From Nitzschia sp. pyKryTriq1 (taxonomy: Eukaryota > Bacillariophyta > Bacillariophyceae > Bacillariales > Bacillariaceae), in NCBI GenBank assembly GCA_956465555.1, contig OY101121.1:1884722-1948721 (forward strand): a DNA stretch of 64,000 nt, in the 5' to 3' direction. A program made the position numbers and the translations under genes. The notes under the pieces were generated by a model, which was not told the DNA's origin, did no database searches, and worked only from the letters and a program-made list of their open reading frames with translations. This document shows positions 20,309 through 30,382 of this stretch, one piece after another. The first letter of the stretch is position 1, and each line of letters opens with the position of its first letter.

Positions 20309-21095
20309 AAAATGACAGCTTTAGACGGTATCGTACAGTACTGCTACTAGATGTAGTAAACTTCACGCCGATACACGTACGAAGTAGACTACCATACGAA
20401 AGGTACCCAGGGTACAAGTTAGTACAGTACGACCGTACTTTGCCCGTACAGAATTAGATGTACCGTAGCAAGATGCCTGTTTAGAAGTAGAGTCTACTAC
20501 TACTCTCTCTCTACTCTACTACAACGTAATAGTCCTCTCTACTCTAGCTAAGAGAGAGCTGGTAGTAGTAGGTACAGTACGAAGAGACTACCAGAAGACG
20601 AAATCAGCTTCCTTTCCTTCAGGCGTTTGGCGAAGAAAATGCGGGGCGGCGCAGAGAGAGTTGTTTTTATCCATCGTTTTTTTGAGACTTTGACGCATGC
20701 ATGCAGCAGCCGATCCAACAATCTGCTGTTTCGACGCAAATTACTTAATGCATTTCATAAATTATGTCGCAGATATGTCTGAAGAATACCAAGAGAACAC
20801 TTTCGAGTACGCACTTTCAACCCCACCACCGAAAAAAAGTCAAAGTGCGGAAGAACCGACCGATCACAATCCTTCTTTTTCTTCAACAGCCGATCTCGGA
20901 TCACACCGGTACCTGGTACTTGATTGTACCGTTCCTGGTACGGTAGCCCATCAAACCATCAAACTTCCCGAACTCCCTCGTTCCTCTCCACATACATACA
21001 GTTGCTCAACAAAATATTCGCAATCGCAAACACCATCCCACCGCTGCTGCTATTTTTATTGTTTACCAAGTATCCCACCCCGCTAGCATTATTTG
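20309..21095. other. Intergenic, no clear gene
   Basis: This 787-bp spacer carries CTCTAC/GTAGAG-rich stretches (20490-20580) and palindromic GTACC motifs, notably ACCGGTACCTGGTACTTGAT (20906-20925). Possible reading frames here look like leader sequence of the PAS gene. Confidence 0.6.
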
Positions 21096-21896
21096 ATGAT
21101 GATGATGCAGCGTTCAATTATCCGAAGTGCCGCAGGTGTCAACACCCGAAGCCGTACCGTGCCGTTTCTCCTGCGTCAATTGTCAGCCACATCGGCGCCG
21201 TCAAGCATCGAGAATAGCAACTACGATGTAGAGGGATATCATCGACGCGAAATTTCGGATGCCCTTCGTACGGTAAGTGAAATGTCTTGCGAGGAACGAA
21301 GTACAGTAAGAGTTGCACCTTTTCGGAATGCTCACAAACGAAAATTTGCTGCACAGGACGAATCTTTCCGAAACGCAATGGCATATTCTTTATCAATGGC
21401 GACGCCAGATGGTAGTGCATTCTCTTTTCTCACCCGTGAAATGTCCAGCAGAATGGAACAACAATTGCAAATGAGTAAGAGTCAAATTTATGGCGACGAC
21501 AAGGGCAGAATATCAAAGACTCTCGACAACCGTCCATTGCCGCGGACAATGGAAGACGCTCTTCGTTCAAGCTCTCGTGCGATCGTAGTGACGGAAAATA
21601 CTCGCCCATTCCGAGTTTGCGATGTCAACAAAGCCTGGGAGAATCTCTGTGGGTTTTCGTACGTCGAGTCGAAGGGCAGAAGCTTGGGAGAATTGCTGAA
21701 GGGCCCAGAGACAGATCAGCTAGCGGTGACTTCCCTTTTGAGTCAGCTGTTGCGTGGTGAAGAGGCTACGACCGTTTTGACCAACTACACCAAGGATGGT
21801 CGCAAATTCCGAAATCGATTGCATGCTGGACCCCTCTACAATGAAGAAGGGGAGATTTCTCACTTTGTTGGCGTTCTCCAAGAAGTCCAGATGTAG
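21096..21896 (+). CDS. PAS-domain protein, LOV-like but without the photoactive Cys
   Basis: This is a 266-aa single-exon protein. The N-terminus is basic, Ser/Arg-rich and organelle-presequence-like (MMMMQRSIIRSAAGVNTRSR), probably mitochondrial. A middle region without a clear fold precedes one C-terminal PAS domain (about residues 150-266). The domain reads like a LOV domain: VTENTRPFRVCDVNKAWENL, CGFSYVESKGRSLGELLKGP, ETD and YNEEGEISHFVGVLQEVQ. At the position of the LOV 'GxNCRFLQG' block the sequence is GRSLGELLKG, so the flavin-adduct cysteine is replaced. It could still bind flavin or another ligand. There is no output domain. Four consecutive Met codons leave the exact start uncertain by a few residues. 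Confidence 0.8.
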   Translation: MMMMQRSIIRSAAGVNTRSRTVPFLLRQLSATSAPSSIENSNYDVEGYHRREISDALRTVSEMSCEERSTVRVAPFRNAHKRKFAAQDESFRNAMAYSLSMATPDGSAFSFLTREMSSRMEQQLQMSKSQIYGDDKGRISKTLDNRPLPRTMEDALRSSSRAIVVTENTRPFRVCDVNKAWENLCGFSYVESKGRSLGELLKGPETDQLAVTSLLSQLLRGEEATTVLTNYTKDGRKFRNRLHAGPLYNEEGEISHFVGVLQEVQM

Positions 21897-21977
21897 GTGC
21901 CATATTGTTTGTCGGAGTAAAAGTTTAAAGAATGTTCAAGGGAGAAAGAATGATTTCTTAGAGAGGAAACGTATTTT

Positions 21978-22691
21978 TCATAGTAGTACTAAGATTGAAA
22001 ACCCGAGGAGAGCTCGTTGTTGCCATGATACATTCCTTCGGATTGCCCATGCTGGTGCCGCCAAATCACTTGACCCCCCTTCGCTGTTTCCCTCGGGAAG
22101 ACAGTTCTCGCAATAACATCCTTCGCAAACCGCCGCACACCCCTCTGGTAGAGTGTAGGTCCCAATCAGCCCGTCGAGGTACAAGCCACCGATCGTGTAC
22201 GACCCCACAGAAATATTGCATTCTTTGGATAGATTGTTGCATCTTGCGCCCCTGCTGCATATAATGTTGACAGGCCCAATGAATGAGACGCCTTCAAACG
22301 GACAATTGCTTTCCCAGGGTCGCATGCATTCGTCTGTTTCAGGGCAGTACACAAAACCTGCAGACCCAATGCAACCCCCTACATCCTTGTCACTTCCTGG
22401 AACACCGGTGCACCCACTGCATTCTGCTCGACAGGAGGACGGCTCTAACACAATTTCACCAGAAATGTCGGTGTATTCTGTTTCCGAAGCATTCAGAGTC
22501 AAAACCCCAGGGACAGTGTCCAGATTGGCGCATTCTTCGTTGAAAGTGCATGTACCATTCGTGCAGATTATGCGAAGCCCTCCTTCGAATTCCGTCAGGG
22601 TTTCATTATCATGGTTGGTGGCTTTGATGCCTCTGAATATCGCAACCAAGGCAATGCATCTCAGCAACCAACATATTCGCTCATTCGTCAT
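21978..22691 (-). CDS. Secreted/surface Cys-rich protein with duplicated module
   Basis: This is a 237-aa intronless protein. It has a signal peptide (ICWLLRCIALVAIFRGIKA), a Cys-rich ectodomain and a hydrophobic C-terminal tail (RALLGFSILVLL), which suggests GPI anchoring or a short TM. Two related modules are visible: IICTNGTCTFNEECANL...SSCRAECSGC (about residues 40-95) and IICSRGARCNNLSKECN...CAAVCEGCYC (about 145-195). A Cys-rich linker (GFVYCPETDECMRPWESNCP) separates them. I do not recognise the family. The module spacing resembles diatom secreted proteins with predicted disulfide-bonded repeats. Confidence 0.7.
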   Translation of the reverse strand: MTNERICWLLRCIALVAIFRGIKATNHDNETLTEFEGGLRIICTNGTCTFNEECANLDTVPGVLTLNASETEYTDISGEIVLEPSSCRAECSGCTGVPGSDKDVGGCIGSAGFVYCPETDECMRPWESNCPFEGVSFIGPVNIICSRGARCNNLSKECNISVGSYTIGGLYLDGLIGTYTLPEGCAAVCEGCYCENCLPEGNSEGGSSDLAAPAWAIRRNVSWQQRALLGFSILVLL

Positions 22692-23278
22692 CTTGTGTGA
22701 GTGGGTACTTTACGTATGTATCAGCGGCTGTTGATGGATAGTCAAATATACTTGTAATGTCAAGGTCGTCGTTCTTCGTGGTCCTCTCCTAATTTTGAGA
22801 CGTTGAGACTTCGGACTTCTCGATTATTCTCTACATACTACCGGTGCCGATATGGTCTACTTGGCACGATTTTTTCGCATCATCGTCAACGAACGCAAGA
22901 GCCATGAGCTTTACTTGGTACCGGTACCGGTACCGGTAGGCGGGTACTCTGTAGACTACAGGTACTTGTACAGTATGTACTTGTACGACGTACAGAGGAT
23001 GTGAAGTTCCCTCCGACCGAGCCGACCAGCCACACGATATTGGGATTTATACATCGTTGAATAACAAAATCGGCTGACGGGCGCATCTAGCTTCCGAGCC
23101 ACTGAGCTGTTCAAAACCGGCGCGCGCGTCTTCGTCGTCGCGTCGTCATCGTCTTTTGATTTTACTGCATTGTTGCGGCCACTGTTATTATTATTTTTCT
23201 GCTTTGCCTTTCAAATTGGTAGATCGTACCACTGTATTCTTCGTTCAACTGTTCATATTATACATCATATAATCGACA
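22692..23278. other. Divergent promoter region with triple GTACCG palindrome
   Basis: The spacer between the Cys-rich gene (-) and the hydroxylase gene (+) includes GGTACCGGTACCGGTACCGG (22917-22936), the longest run of this palindrome in the window. TACTTGTACAGTATGTACTT follows. No gene is seen. Confidence 0.65.
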
Positions 23279-24442
23279 ATGGCGTCGACCACGGAGCACT
23301 TTCAGGAAGTTTCAGACAAGGCAAGAGATAGCTCGGAAAAAAGAGCGCTGTCGGAGAAAGCTCGGCGGAAATATGATGGCGGTACGTACTCCTCCTACTA
23401 GTAGAAGCGTGACTGACGACTTGGCTTTGGTGCCAATCCGAACTCCATCCTTGTCATTGGTTTCTGCCGCCGGAATGAATGGATCGTCTCACAAGTTTCT
23501 TCCCGCCTTGATGTCATTTCAGAGACTACTCTGGGCAGCATGGAAGAAATGATTTTGCCTTGGGCGAGTGTACTGGTGTGGCCAGCGATGTTTACCTTGC
23601 CGCTGTTTATGACCATCGAGGGGAGTCCTCTGCACTACACTCAGATCTTCAAAAATAGCTGGTACGAGTATGATCCTTCCGACCCAGAATCGACACCCAA
23701 GCCCTTGGGACTGACTTTGGGTATCATGGCGGTAGCAGTGGGACAAGTGCTGAACTTGATTATCTTTTTCTTCTTTAAATACGGTTATTTTTCCATGGGC
23801 AAGGAGCCGCTCTCGGTTCAAGCCAAAGGCGCGCGGCCTTATCAATTTTACGAAGGTTTGGTAACACATTTGTCCCAGCCAGAGGGCTTTGTTTTACTAG
23901 CGGGTTATTTGACTGGGACATGGATGTTCAAGTTGATGCCCTGGTCATACTATAGTTTTGAAGGGGGGATTGACTGGGGTAAGACCTTTCTTTGTTTGGC
24001 GATCCAGGACGGGATTCAGTACGCAATGCATCGACTTGAGCATGATGTCAGTCCAGCATTTTATCGATGGTCACACAAACCTCATCACAGATTCACGAAC
24101 CCGCGTCTCTTTGATGCCTTCAATGGGTCGGTGTTGGATACCATCTGCATGATTCTAATACCGCTCTACGCTACCGCCAACCTCGTCCATTGCAACGTTT
24201 GGACATATATGGCGTTCGGAAGCGCCTATGCGAACTGGCTCGTCTTGATTCACTCGGAATATACCTTTCCATGGGACCGTCTCTTTCACTTGGTCGGTTT
24301 TGGGACCCCGGCAGACCACCACGTCCACCATGCGTTCTTCAAATACAACTTTGGACACCTCTTTATGTGGTTCGATATGATTGGACAGACTTACAAGAAT
24401 CCAAGCGAGTTCGCACCGAAAGCATTCAACGAGAATGTGTAA
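23279..24442 (+). CDS. Fatty acid hydroxylase / sterol desaturase family protein, 2 exons
   Basis: Exons 23279-23381 and 23523-24442 are joined across a 141-nt GTACGT...TTTCAG intron (phase 1), giving 340 aa. The protein has several membrane segments and the clustered His boxes of the di-iron family: HRLEH (from residue 204), HKPHH (from 219) and HHVHH (from 300), plus LIHSEYTF between the last two. This family includes sterol C-4 and C-5 oxidases and alkane or fatty acid hydroxylases acting in the ER. The sequence does not let me choose a sterol step with confidence. The hydrophilic 34-residue N-terminus comes entirely from exon 1. The gene is divergent from the Cys-rich gene. Confidence 0.85.
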
Positions 24443-25242
24443 CGACGACATGCCTGTTTTGTTTGTCCTTCCTTGATGGAAGTACAGTAGTTAGAATGTC
24501 AACAACTGGAACAAACTGTTGCAAGAGAAACAGGGCGCCGGCTTTATCGACCAGATGATTAACCTCCCGACTTGCTGATGAAACTTATTTTAATAAAACC
24601 ATGTGGTGATACAATAGAATAGAACGCTGTCTTCAAATGACAGTACATAATTCTTTCAAAATGCAGGGACTACTACTAGACTACTAGTCTGATATATTTT
24701 ACCTGTTAGATATAGTAGCTACCGGTAGTACTGTAGTTTGGCAGATGGAGTATAGCAGTGGACTGAGGAGGAGGAGGAGTCGTATTCGTGAGTGGGACAG
24801 TGATGACGTCTGGCCTCCACCCGTGAAGTCTCCACCACGCTGTTTAGCGCGCAATCTCCCTTTGCATGCGTGGGTGTGGAAGACAGTAGGCGATGGTCGA
24901 AAAAAGAGAGGCCGCATGCATCGATCCATCGATCGATCGCATGCAGAGCCAGCAGGATCGCGGACGCGCATCTCGCAATGACTCCTCCTCCTCTCCTCCG
25001 AACTCAGAAGACGACGATGTTGGTTACTCTCGCACATTGGACATGAAACCAGCAGTGGTACTCCAGCTACCCTCTCCAGTCCTTGCATTGAACGATTTGA
25101 ACTCTTACTATTGCTTTGCTCGACGATGATCGTGGATAATACAAAAGAACAATAGGGAAAGTAACTGAAGTGTCGCGTTCGGCTCAAGTAGCCGCTACAA
25201 GTACTCGTACTCCAAAGTCTTTCTCTCTAGAGCTCCAAAATA
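24443..25242. other. Intergenic, no gene seen
   Basis: This is 800 bp between two plus-strand genes. It contains CGATCCATCGATCGATCGCA (24919-24938, locally palindromic) and TACCGGTAG near 24720. Open frames on both strands lack family signals and good starts. Confidence 0.6.
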
Positions 25243-26691
25243 ATGTCCGATCTGACAGTCTACGCCGAGGCCTTGATTTCGACTGTAGCTCGGGCCTTTT
25301 ACGACGATGAAGCTGTTTGCTTGATTGATGTCTTGATTAGGGACAAATTCCTTCGTGACGATGACATGAGTCCTCGTTTGCAGCTGCCCGCTCGGAAACT
25401 TAGGGCGACGCTTCAGTTCTTGCAGGAGGAACATCTCGTCAAATTCGAGACGGTTGACGACTTGACACAAGGAGGAAGTCAAGCGACCAAGTTCTGGTAT
25501 ATCGACTATAATCATGCTGTCCACACCATTCGATTGCGTTTGCATCTGCTAAGAAAACAGCTGGAACAAGCGGAGATGAGGGCGCGATCCAGTAGCTTCT
25601 ATCTTTGCCCTGGGTACAAGGACAAGCGTTGCAATGGAAGATACACTGAAGAAGAGTCGCAGCAAATCGTGGATACTGATACTGGTCTCTTTTTGTGCCA
25701 GGAATGCTTTTTGAAATACGAGGCAGACCCAAATGCCCCGAGCAAGGACACGTATACTCTTCGGTTGGTTGACAACACCAAAGATCTCCGCTTAGCCATG
25801 GACCACATACGCCGAGTTACAGTGCAACTGAGTGGCAAGACGATTGGAAATCAACAGCTTCGCGCGGGAGTCTATGACTTGCTTCAGAAAGTTCGTGGTA
25901 AAGGAAAAAGCCCCATCACATCCAATCTCCCCTCGGAAAACTTTGCTCTGGGAATCGGTTCCAAGCGTTTGGCTGGAACAGGTCGAACAGCGGGTATCAA
26001 GGCCCGCAAACTGGAACAGCAGGGAGTGGCAGCCTCTGCCATGGCAGCGCGAAACTATCTTGTGGGTGGTGGTAAACGGTCCGCGGAAGGTAGTGATTTG
26101 ACATTCTTGAAGAATGCCATGGGTAATGAAATTGCCTTCTCGGTCGAAAAGGGAGGCGGCGCTCGTGCCAACCTGCTAGCCACTCGGACCCGTCGGCGGC
26201 GCAAGCTCATGGACGCCGCAGCGACTCGTGTTGGAGTCGAAATACCACTAGACTTGCGCATCAAGGAACAAGAGAAACAGAAACTGGAAAAAGAACAAAA
26301 AGAGAAATCCCAGAGTAAACAGAAGGACGAAAATCAGTCGACTGGGCCAACGAACATCCCGCTGGTCTTTCTTGACGACAATATCGGGCGTCATGATCTT
26401 GACATGGAAATGGAACGACTTCGTCAAATGGATATGGAACTTGAAGAAGAGGAAGATACGGAAGCTGACACCAGCATGGATTCCGATATAGTGGTCCTGG
26501 ACGAAACCGAAGACATGCCTCATTTATGGGAAGAAGAGCGACGCACTGCCGCCTTTCAAGCCCTGTACAAGAAGGAAATCACACGTCAAACTGATCTCCT
26601 CCAAATTGATGGGGACGCCATTGCGGTTGGCAGTCCCATGAAGCAGCCCATGGACATGGACGATCTCTCAGTCGTGTGGGAAGATGCGTAG
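25243..26691 (+). CDS. GTF2E1: General transcription factor TFIIE subunit alpha
   Basis: This is a 482-aa intronless protein. The N-terminal winged-helix domain (about residues 10-105) includes LQLPARKLRATLQFLQEEHL and TKFWYIDYNHAVHTIRLRLH, characteristic of TFE/TFIIE-alpha. A zinc ribbon follows: FYLCPGYKDKRCNGRYTEEE then FLCQECFLKYE. The C-terminal half is charged, with Lys/Glu coiled regions and an acidic stretch (LEEEEDTEADTSMDSD). This matches the acidic C-terminal region through which TFIIE-alpha contacts TFIIH. TFIIE recruits and stimulates TFIIH at RNA polymerase II promoters. Length is close to human GTF2E1 (439 aa). Confidence 0.92.
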   Translation: MSDLTVYAEALISTVARAFYDDEAVCLIDVLIRDKFLRDDDMSPRLQLPARKLRATLQFLQEEHLVKFETVDDLTQGGSQATKFWYIDYNHAVHTIRLRLHLLRKQLEQAEMRARSSSFYLCPGYKDKRCNGRYTEEESQQIVDTDTGLFLCQECFLKYEADPNAPSKDTYTLRLVDNTKDLRLAMDHIRRVTVQLSGKTIGNQQLRAGVYDLLQKVRGKGKSPITSNLPSENFALGIGSKRLAGTGRTAGIKARKLEQQGVAASAMAARNYLVGGGKRSAEGSDLTFLKNAMGNEIAFSVEKGGGARANLLATRTRRRRKLMDAAATRVGVEIPLDLRIKEQEKQKLEKEQKEKSQSKQKDENQSTGPTNIPLVFLDDNIGRHDLDMEMERLRQMDMELEEEEDTEADTSMDSDIVVLDETEDMPHLWEEERRTAAFQALYKKEITRQTDLLQIDGDAIAVGSPMKQPMDMDDLSVVWEDA

Positions 26692-26800
26692 AGCGGAGCA
26701 AGCGCAATATGCCACCATACTGACTTGCTACAAAACACATCATAATATAACAGGGTGGATATAGAAACATCATTTCAATCCTATAATATAGCCTGGACTT

Positions 26801-27889
26801 TCAAGTGACTCTTTGGTGCCATTGTATCAATGAAGACAGGTCAGTCCATTCAGAACCGACTTGCACCTGTTGATTTAAAGATGCAGGCGGGAGTGGTCCA
26901 GCGCATACGCAAGCGCAAGCTCGCGGCATTTCCAAAGATGCTGGGTTCTCATATAGCGGAAGAAAGGCAAAATCCCAGTATTCTTTGTCTATCTTCTGCT
27001 TCAAATTCTCCATAGTCCCTCTCTCTCGATAGATTTGTTTGTCTCCTCTGCTCATCGATGTGAACACTCCCGAGATTTCTCCCTCGCTGTTAGCGTCTTG
27101 GGGAAGCAGGAGATCAAAAGAAGAAAAGTCTATTCCCATTCCCACACCGAGTGCCTTTGTATATGCCTCCTTCATGCTCCATCGGATATAAAACTCTTGC
27201 ATGCGATCCACGGATTGAGCTTGAATTAAAGACCACTCACGATCCGTAAAGCTTTCTCGAAAGACCTCCAGAAACTCGTCCTCGTTGGAATATAATCGTT
27301 TGTTGTAGTCATCAAAAACAACAATGTCCATTCCGACCAAGATTCGTGACTCTAGTAGGCCATAATTGACATTCATACTATCGAGCTGAGCAATTCCAAC
27401 AAATGGGTGTTGGTGTGAAATGCTGATTGGATATAGGTCCTCTTCGTTCCCGCCATATTTCAATTTCGATCGCTGGATTTCGGGTACCGGGATGTATGGC
27501 TTCTTGTGCTGAGTTCGTGGAAGGTCTACCACTTTTCTTCCAGGGAAACCAGTTGAACTGGGTGACGATTTTTGTGTCGAATGGAATGCTTTGCTCTTGA
27601 GCAGGACCGATGCCAACGCCGCGTATTTATCTTTGGGCTGAAGGTATCGAAGTACCTGGTGTTGGATTAATTTGATTTCTTCCTGAGTAGGATTTTCCCT
27701 TGCAAGAAACTTCTTTGCAGGCACTGCCTCAGACAGGACCTCGTTTTCGACTAAGCGAATGAGGTGGTTTGCCTTGCCGTCATCGTCATCGACACTGTCG
27801 GCAAGATTCAGCAAAGTCAGATTCACTTTGATCTGCTCTTGGTTGACGTTGTGGGGGTCTTTGGTCCCGGAGACACTGCTCGGGATCAT
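26801..27889 (-). CDS. 4'-phosphopantetheinyl transferase (Sfp/AASDHPPT type)
   Basis: This is a 362-aa single-exon protein. It carries the Sfp-type motifs: YPISISHQHPFVGIA for the substrate-binding 'SHs' block, VGMDIV for the Mg-binding Asp, and RWSMKEAYTKALGVGMGI for the Lys/Glu catalytic block. The enzyme transfers 4'-phosphopantetheine from CoA to a Ser of acyl or peptidyl carrier proteins. It has an extra ~90-residue N-terminal region and a C-terminal Cys/Pro stretch (ACACVCAGPLPPASL). An Asp-rich SVDDDDGK segment sits near the N-terminus. No organelle-targeting signal is evident, so a cytosolic broad-specificity enzyme is most likely. Confidence 0.88.
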   Translation of the reverse strand: MIPSSVSGTKDPHNVNQEQIKVNLTLLNLADSVDDDDGKANHLIRLVENEVLSEAVPAKKFLARENPTQEEIKLIQHQVLRYLQPKDKYAALASVLLKSKAFHSTQKSSPSSTGFPGRKVVDLPRTQHKKPYIPVPEIQRSKLKYGGNEEDLYPISISHQHPFVGIAQLDSMNVNYGLLESRILVGMDIVVFDDYNKRLYSNEDEFLEVFRESFTDREWSLIQAQSVDRMQEFYIRWSMKEAYTKALGVGMGIDFSSFDLLLPQDANSEGEISGVFTSMSRGDKQIYRERGTMENLKQKIDKEYWDFAFLPLYENPASLEMPRACACVCAGPLPPASLNQQVQVGSEWTDLSSLIQWHQRVT

Positions 27890-28417
27890 GTTCGGGCCTG
27901 GGCGGATCGCTGAGGACCGGTGGGAATACTGCCATCTCTCTTTCGTTTGATGGAAAAAGTACCGGGAGTAAGACGTCGACTATTACCGGTACCGGTAGAA
28001 GGGAGGGAGAGAGGCTGTAAATAATGAACCGCTTTTGTATCGCTCTATGACCGGTATGTACCTGCTGGTCACTACCGGTGCGTACCGGCATGGTATGATA
28101 CTTGGGTGTAGCCGTGGTACAGCTCATGATGCGAGTCGTACCAGTCGATGAGGGGGCTTTTTTTAAAATTTATTTGCTGCCAACACATCACTCGATGCCG
28201 CCCCAACACCCAACACATCACTCGATGATGATTCCGCCGCTCTGTCGCTACCGGTAAATATCGCCGCGTCATCGCAGAGAGAGAGAGATATTTGCATCAA
28301 ACAGCAGGCCATCCTCCAACATCATAATAACAGACAGCGTGGGTGGTACGGTCGTTGATCGTCGATGATTATCTTTCAAATATACACCCTCAAGGTAATT
28401 GACATTTTAGGTTCAAG
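27890..28417. other. Divergent promoter region
   Basis: The spacer between the phosphopantetheinyl transferase gene (-) and the CRTISO-like gene (+) has ATTACCGGTACCGGTAG near 27983-27998 and a local direct repeat of an 'AACACATCACTCGATG' segment near 28183-28227. No gene is seen. Confidence 0.6.
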
Positions 28418-30268
28418 ATGATGAGGGGACTGGTAGTTATCTTGGCGTGGGGCCTTTCTAATACCGTAACAGGATTTGTTTCGGGGCCCACAGGTGCTCG
28501 AACGCATCATCGTCATCATCATCGTCTTTACGCTTCTGGGGACTTGGAAGAGGAGGAGGTCGACGTAATTGTGGTGGGAGCTGGGATTGGTGGCTTATCG
28601 TGTGGCGCCTTGACGTCGAAGTATGGCTTCAAGACCCTTTGCTTGGAAGCCCACGATACCCCTGGGGGAGTGGCCCACAGCTTTTCGCGATACAGCTCCG
28701 CCTCCAAGTCGGACCCCTTTCGCTTCGACTCGGGGCCATCGTTGATCACAGGTCTTTCGTCCATGAGCACTAATCCGCTTCGTCAAGTATTGGATGCCGT
28801 TGGCATGGCCGATGAAATCGATTGGAAAAATTATGATGGGTGGCTGGTTCATGACTTTGCGGATGGAAAAGCCATCAAACTAACGGCCGGAGACGGTGGA
28901 GAATTCGAGAAAGCGATTGAAGAAAAGGCTGGGTCCGAATCCCGAAAAGCATTCGAGAAATTCCGGAAACAAATTCTAGACAAAGGTGGTCTGGCAGAAG
29001 TGAGTGCTTACATACCCCCATTTGCACTCCGTGGTGGTGGAATAGCTGCGATTGCTGCCATATTTGGATACCTGTTGAAGCTCATGAGTATTGGGACGCA
29101 AGGACTACTATTGACTGGACCTTTTACCGATGTGATGAAGAAATATGATATGAAAGATCCCTTTATTCACAAATGGTTTGATTATTTGGCATTTGCTTTA
29201 TCTGGCGTGGACGCCTCGAACACACAAGGTGCTCCAGTGGCGTACATGATGAGCGATCTACACAAAGCAGGCGCTGTCTTAGACTACCCTATGGGAGGAA
29301 TGGATTCGTTGATCCAAGCCTTGGTGAATGGGATGGAGAAGCACGGCGGAGAACTTCGAGTGAACTCTCGTGTCGAGCAATTTCTGCTTGAAGATGATGC
29401 CAATGGAAAGTCAAAATGTGTAGGCGTGCTACTTGATGATGGAACCCGCATCAAGGCCAAACATGGTGTCGTCAGCAATGCACCACTCTGGAACTACGCC
29501 CGGATCCTGAAAGACTCGGTAGATTTGAGCCAGGAATCCAGCCCTTCGACAAAAGCATACTATGAAGTGAAGAAGCAAGCCGATGATATGAGTATGACCA
29601 GAAGTTTTATGCACCTCCATCTCGGAATACCAAAGGATGGCCTTCCCGACGACTTGGATTGTCATCATTCTGTGTTGAATTTTGATTATCCGGTTACCGA
29701 CGAACAAAATATGAGCATCATTTCCATTCCAACTGTATTTGATCCGAGCTTGGCACCTGAAGGCTACCACATTGTACACGCATATACTGCTGCCTCTGAT
29801 TCTTTTGACGAATGGCTTCCGTTTCAAGACGAGACAGGAAAAGTAGGATCGAGTCCCAACTCCATTACGTCCCAAACCTACAACAAGCAACAGGGATACA
29901 AAGAGCTCAAGGAACAAAAAGCCGAAGCGCTGTGGAAGGCAGTGGAATGTGTGATTCCCGATATACGGGAGCGCGCCAAGAGGAAAGGCAGCGTTGTCTT
30001 GATCGGGACACCTCTCACCCATCGTCGTTACAACCAGCGCTACAAAGGCACCTATGGGCCCGGGGTCAATCCTGGAAAGGAAGTCTGGGAGCTGGCTGGT
30101 GCAACCACTCCTATCAACGGGCTCTATGCCTGTGGTGACACGAGCTTTCCCGGAATCGGATTGCCCGGAGTTGCAGCATCGGGAACCATCGCAGCCAATA
30201 CAATTGCCCCAGTTGGCAAGCAGCTCGCACTTATGAAGGAGCTACGAGAGATGGGAGCCCTGCAGTAG
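28418..30268 (+). CDS. CRTISO-family carotenoid isomerase-like flavoprotein
   Basis: This is a 616-aa intronless protein. The N-terminus has a signal-peptide-like hydrophobic stretch (LVVILAWGLSNTVTGFVSGP) and a His/Arg-rich transit-like segment, consistent with plastid targeting. The Rossmann FAD-binding motif DVIVVGAGIGGLSCGAL lies near residue 48. The C-terminal flavin-binding signature is GLYACGDTSFPGIGLPGVAA. Overall it matches the CrtI/CRTISO phytoene-desaturase-related family. Members isomerise cis-carotenoids, and one diatom member (CRTISO5) is reported to act late in fucoxanthin synthesis by hydrating an acetylenic bond. Which paralogue this is needs a phylogeny. It diverges from the phosphopantetheinyl transferase gene. 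Confidence 0.85.
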   Translation: MMRGLVVILAWGLSNTVTGFVSGPTGARTHHRHHHRLYASGDLEEEEVDVIVVGAGIGGLSCGALTSKYGFKTLCLEAHDTPGGVAHSFSRYSSASKSDPFRFDSGPSLITGLSSMSTNPLRQVLDAVGMADEIDWKNYDGWLVHDFADGKAIKLTAGDGGEFEKAIEEKAGSESRKAFEKFRKQILDKGGLAEVSAYIPPFALRGGGIAAIAAIFGYLLKLMSIGTQGLLLTGPFTDVMKKYDMKDPFIHKWFDYLAFALSGVDASNTQGAPVAYMMSDLHKAGAVLDYPMGGMDSLIQALVNGMEKHGGELRVNSRVEQFLLEDDANGKSKCVGVLLDDGTRIKAKHGVVSNAPLWNYARILKDSVDLSQESSPSTKAYYEVKKQADDMSMTRSFMHLHLGIPKDGLPDDLDCHHSVLNFDYPVTDEQNMSIISIPTVFDPSLAPEGYHIVHAYTAASDSFDEWLPFQDETGKVGSSPNSITSQTYNKQQGYKELKEQKAEALWKAVECVIPDIRERAKRKGSVVLIGTPLTHRRYNQRYKGTYGPGVNPGKEVWELAGATTPINGLYACGDTSFPGIGLPGVAASGTIAANTIAPVGKQLALMKELREMGALQ

Positions 30269-30382
30269 TACTCCAAGATATTGTGAATCATGCTAGCTAC
30301 AGTACCGTATGGGATAGATGAGGACGAAATAGTAGTCGACCTTCATCTCAAGTCTTTGTTCGCAGTGTCACGCTAGTTATTA

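Noticed and set aside
20697-21086. 129-codon frame upstream of the PAS gene
   Set aside because: It overlaps a palindrome-rich leader, has no recognisable domain, and shows composition unlike neighbouring genes.
24699-25187. 162-codon minus-strand frame
   Set aside because: It is rich in Arg/Ser/Cys with no domain and lies in a promoter-side spacer with overlapping frames on both strands.
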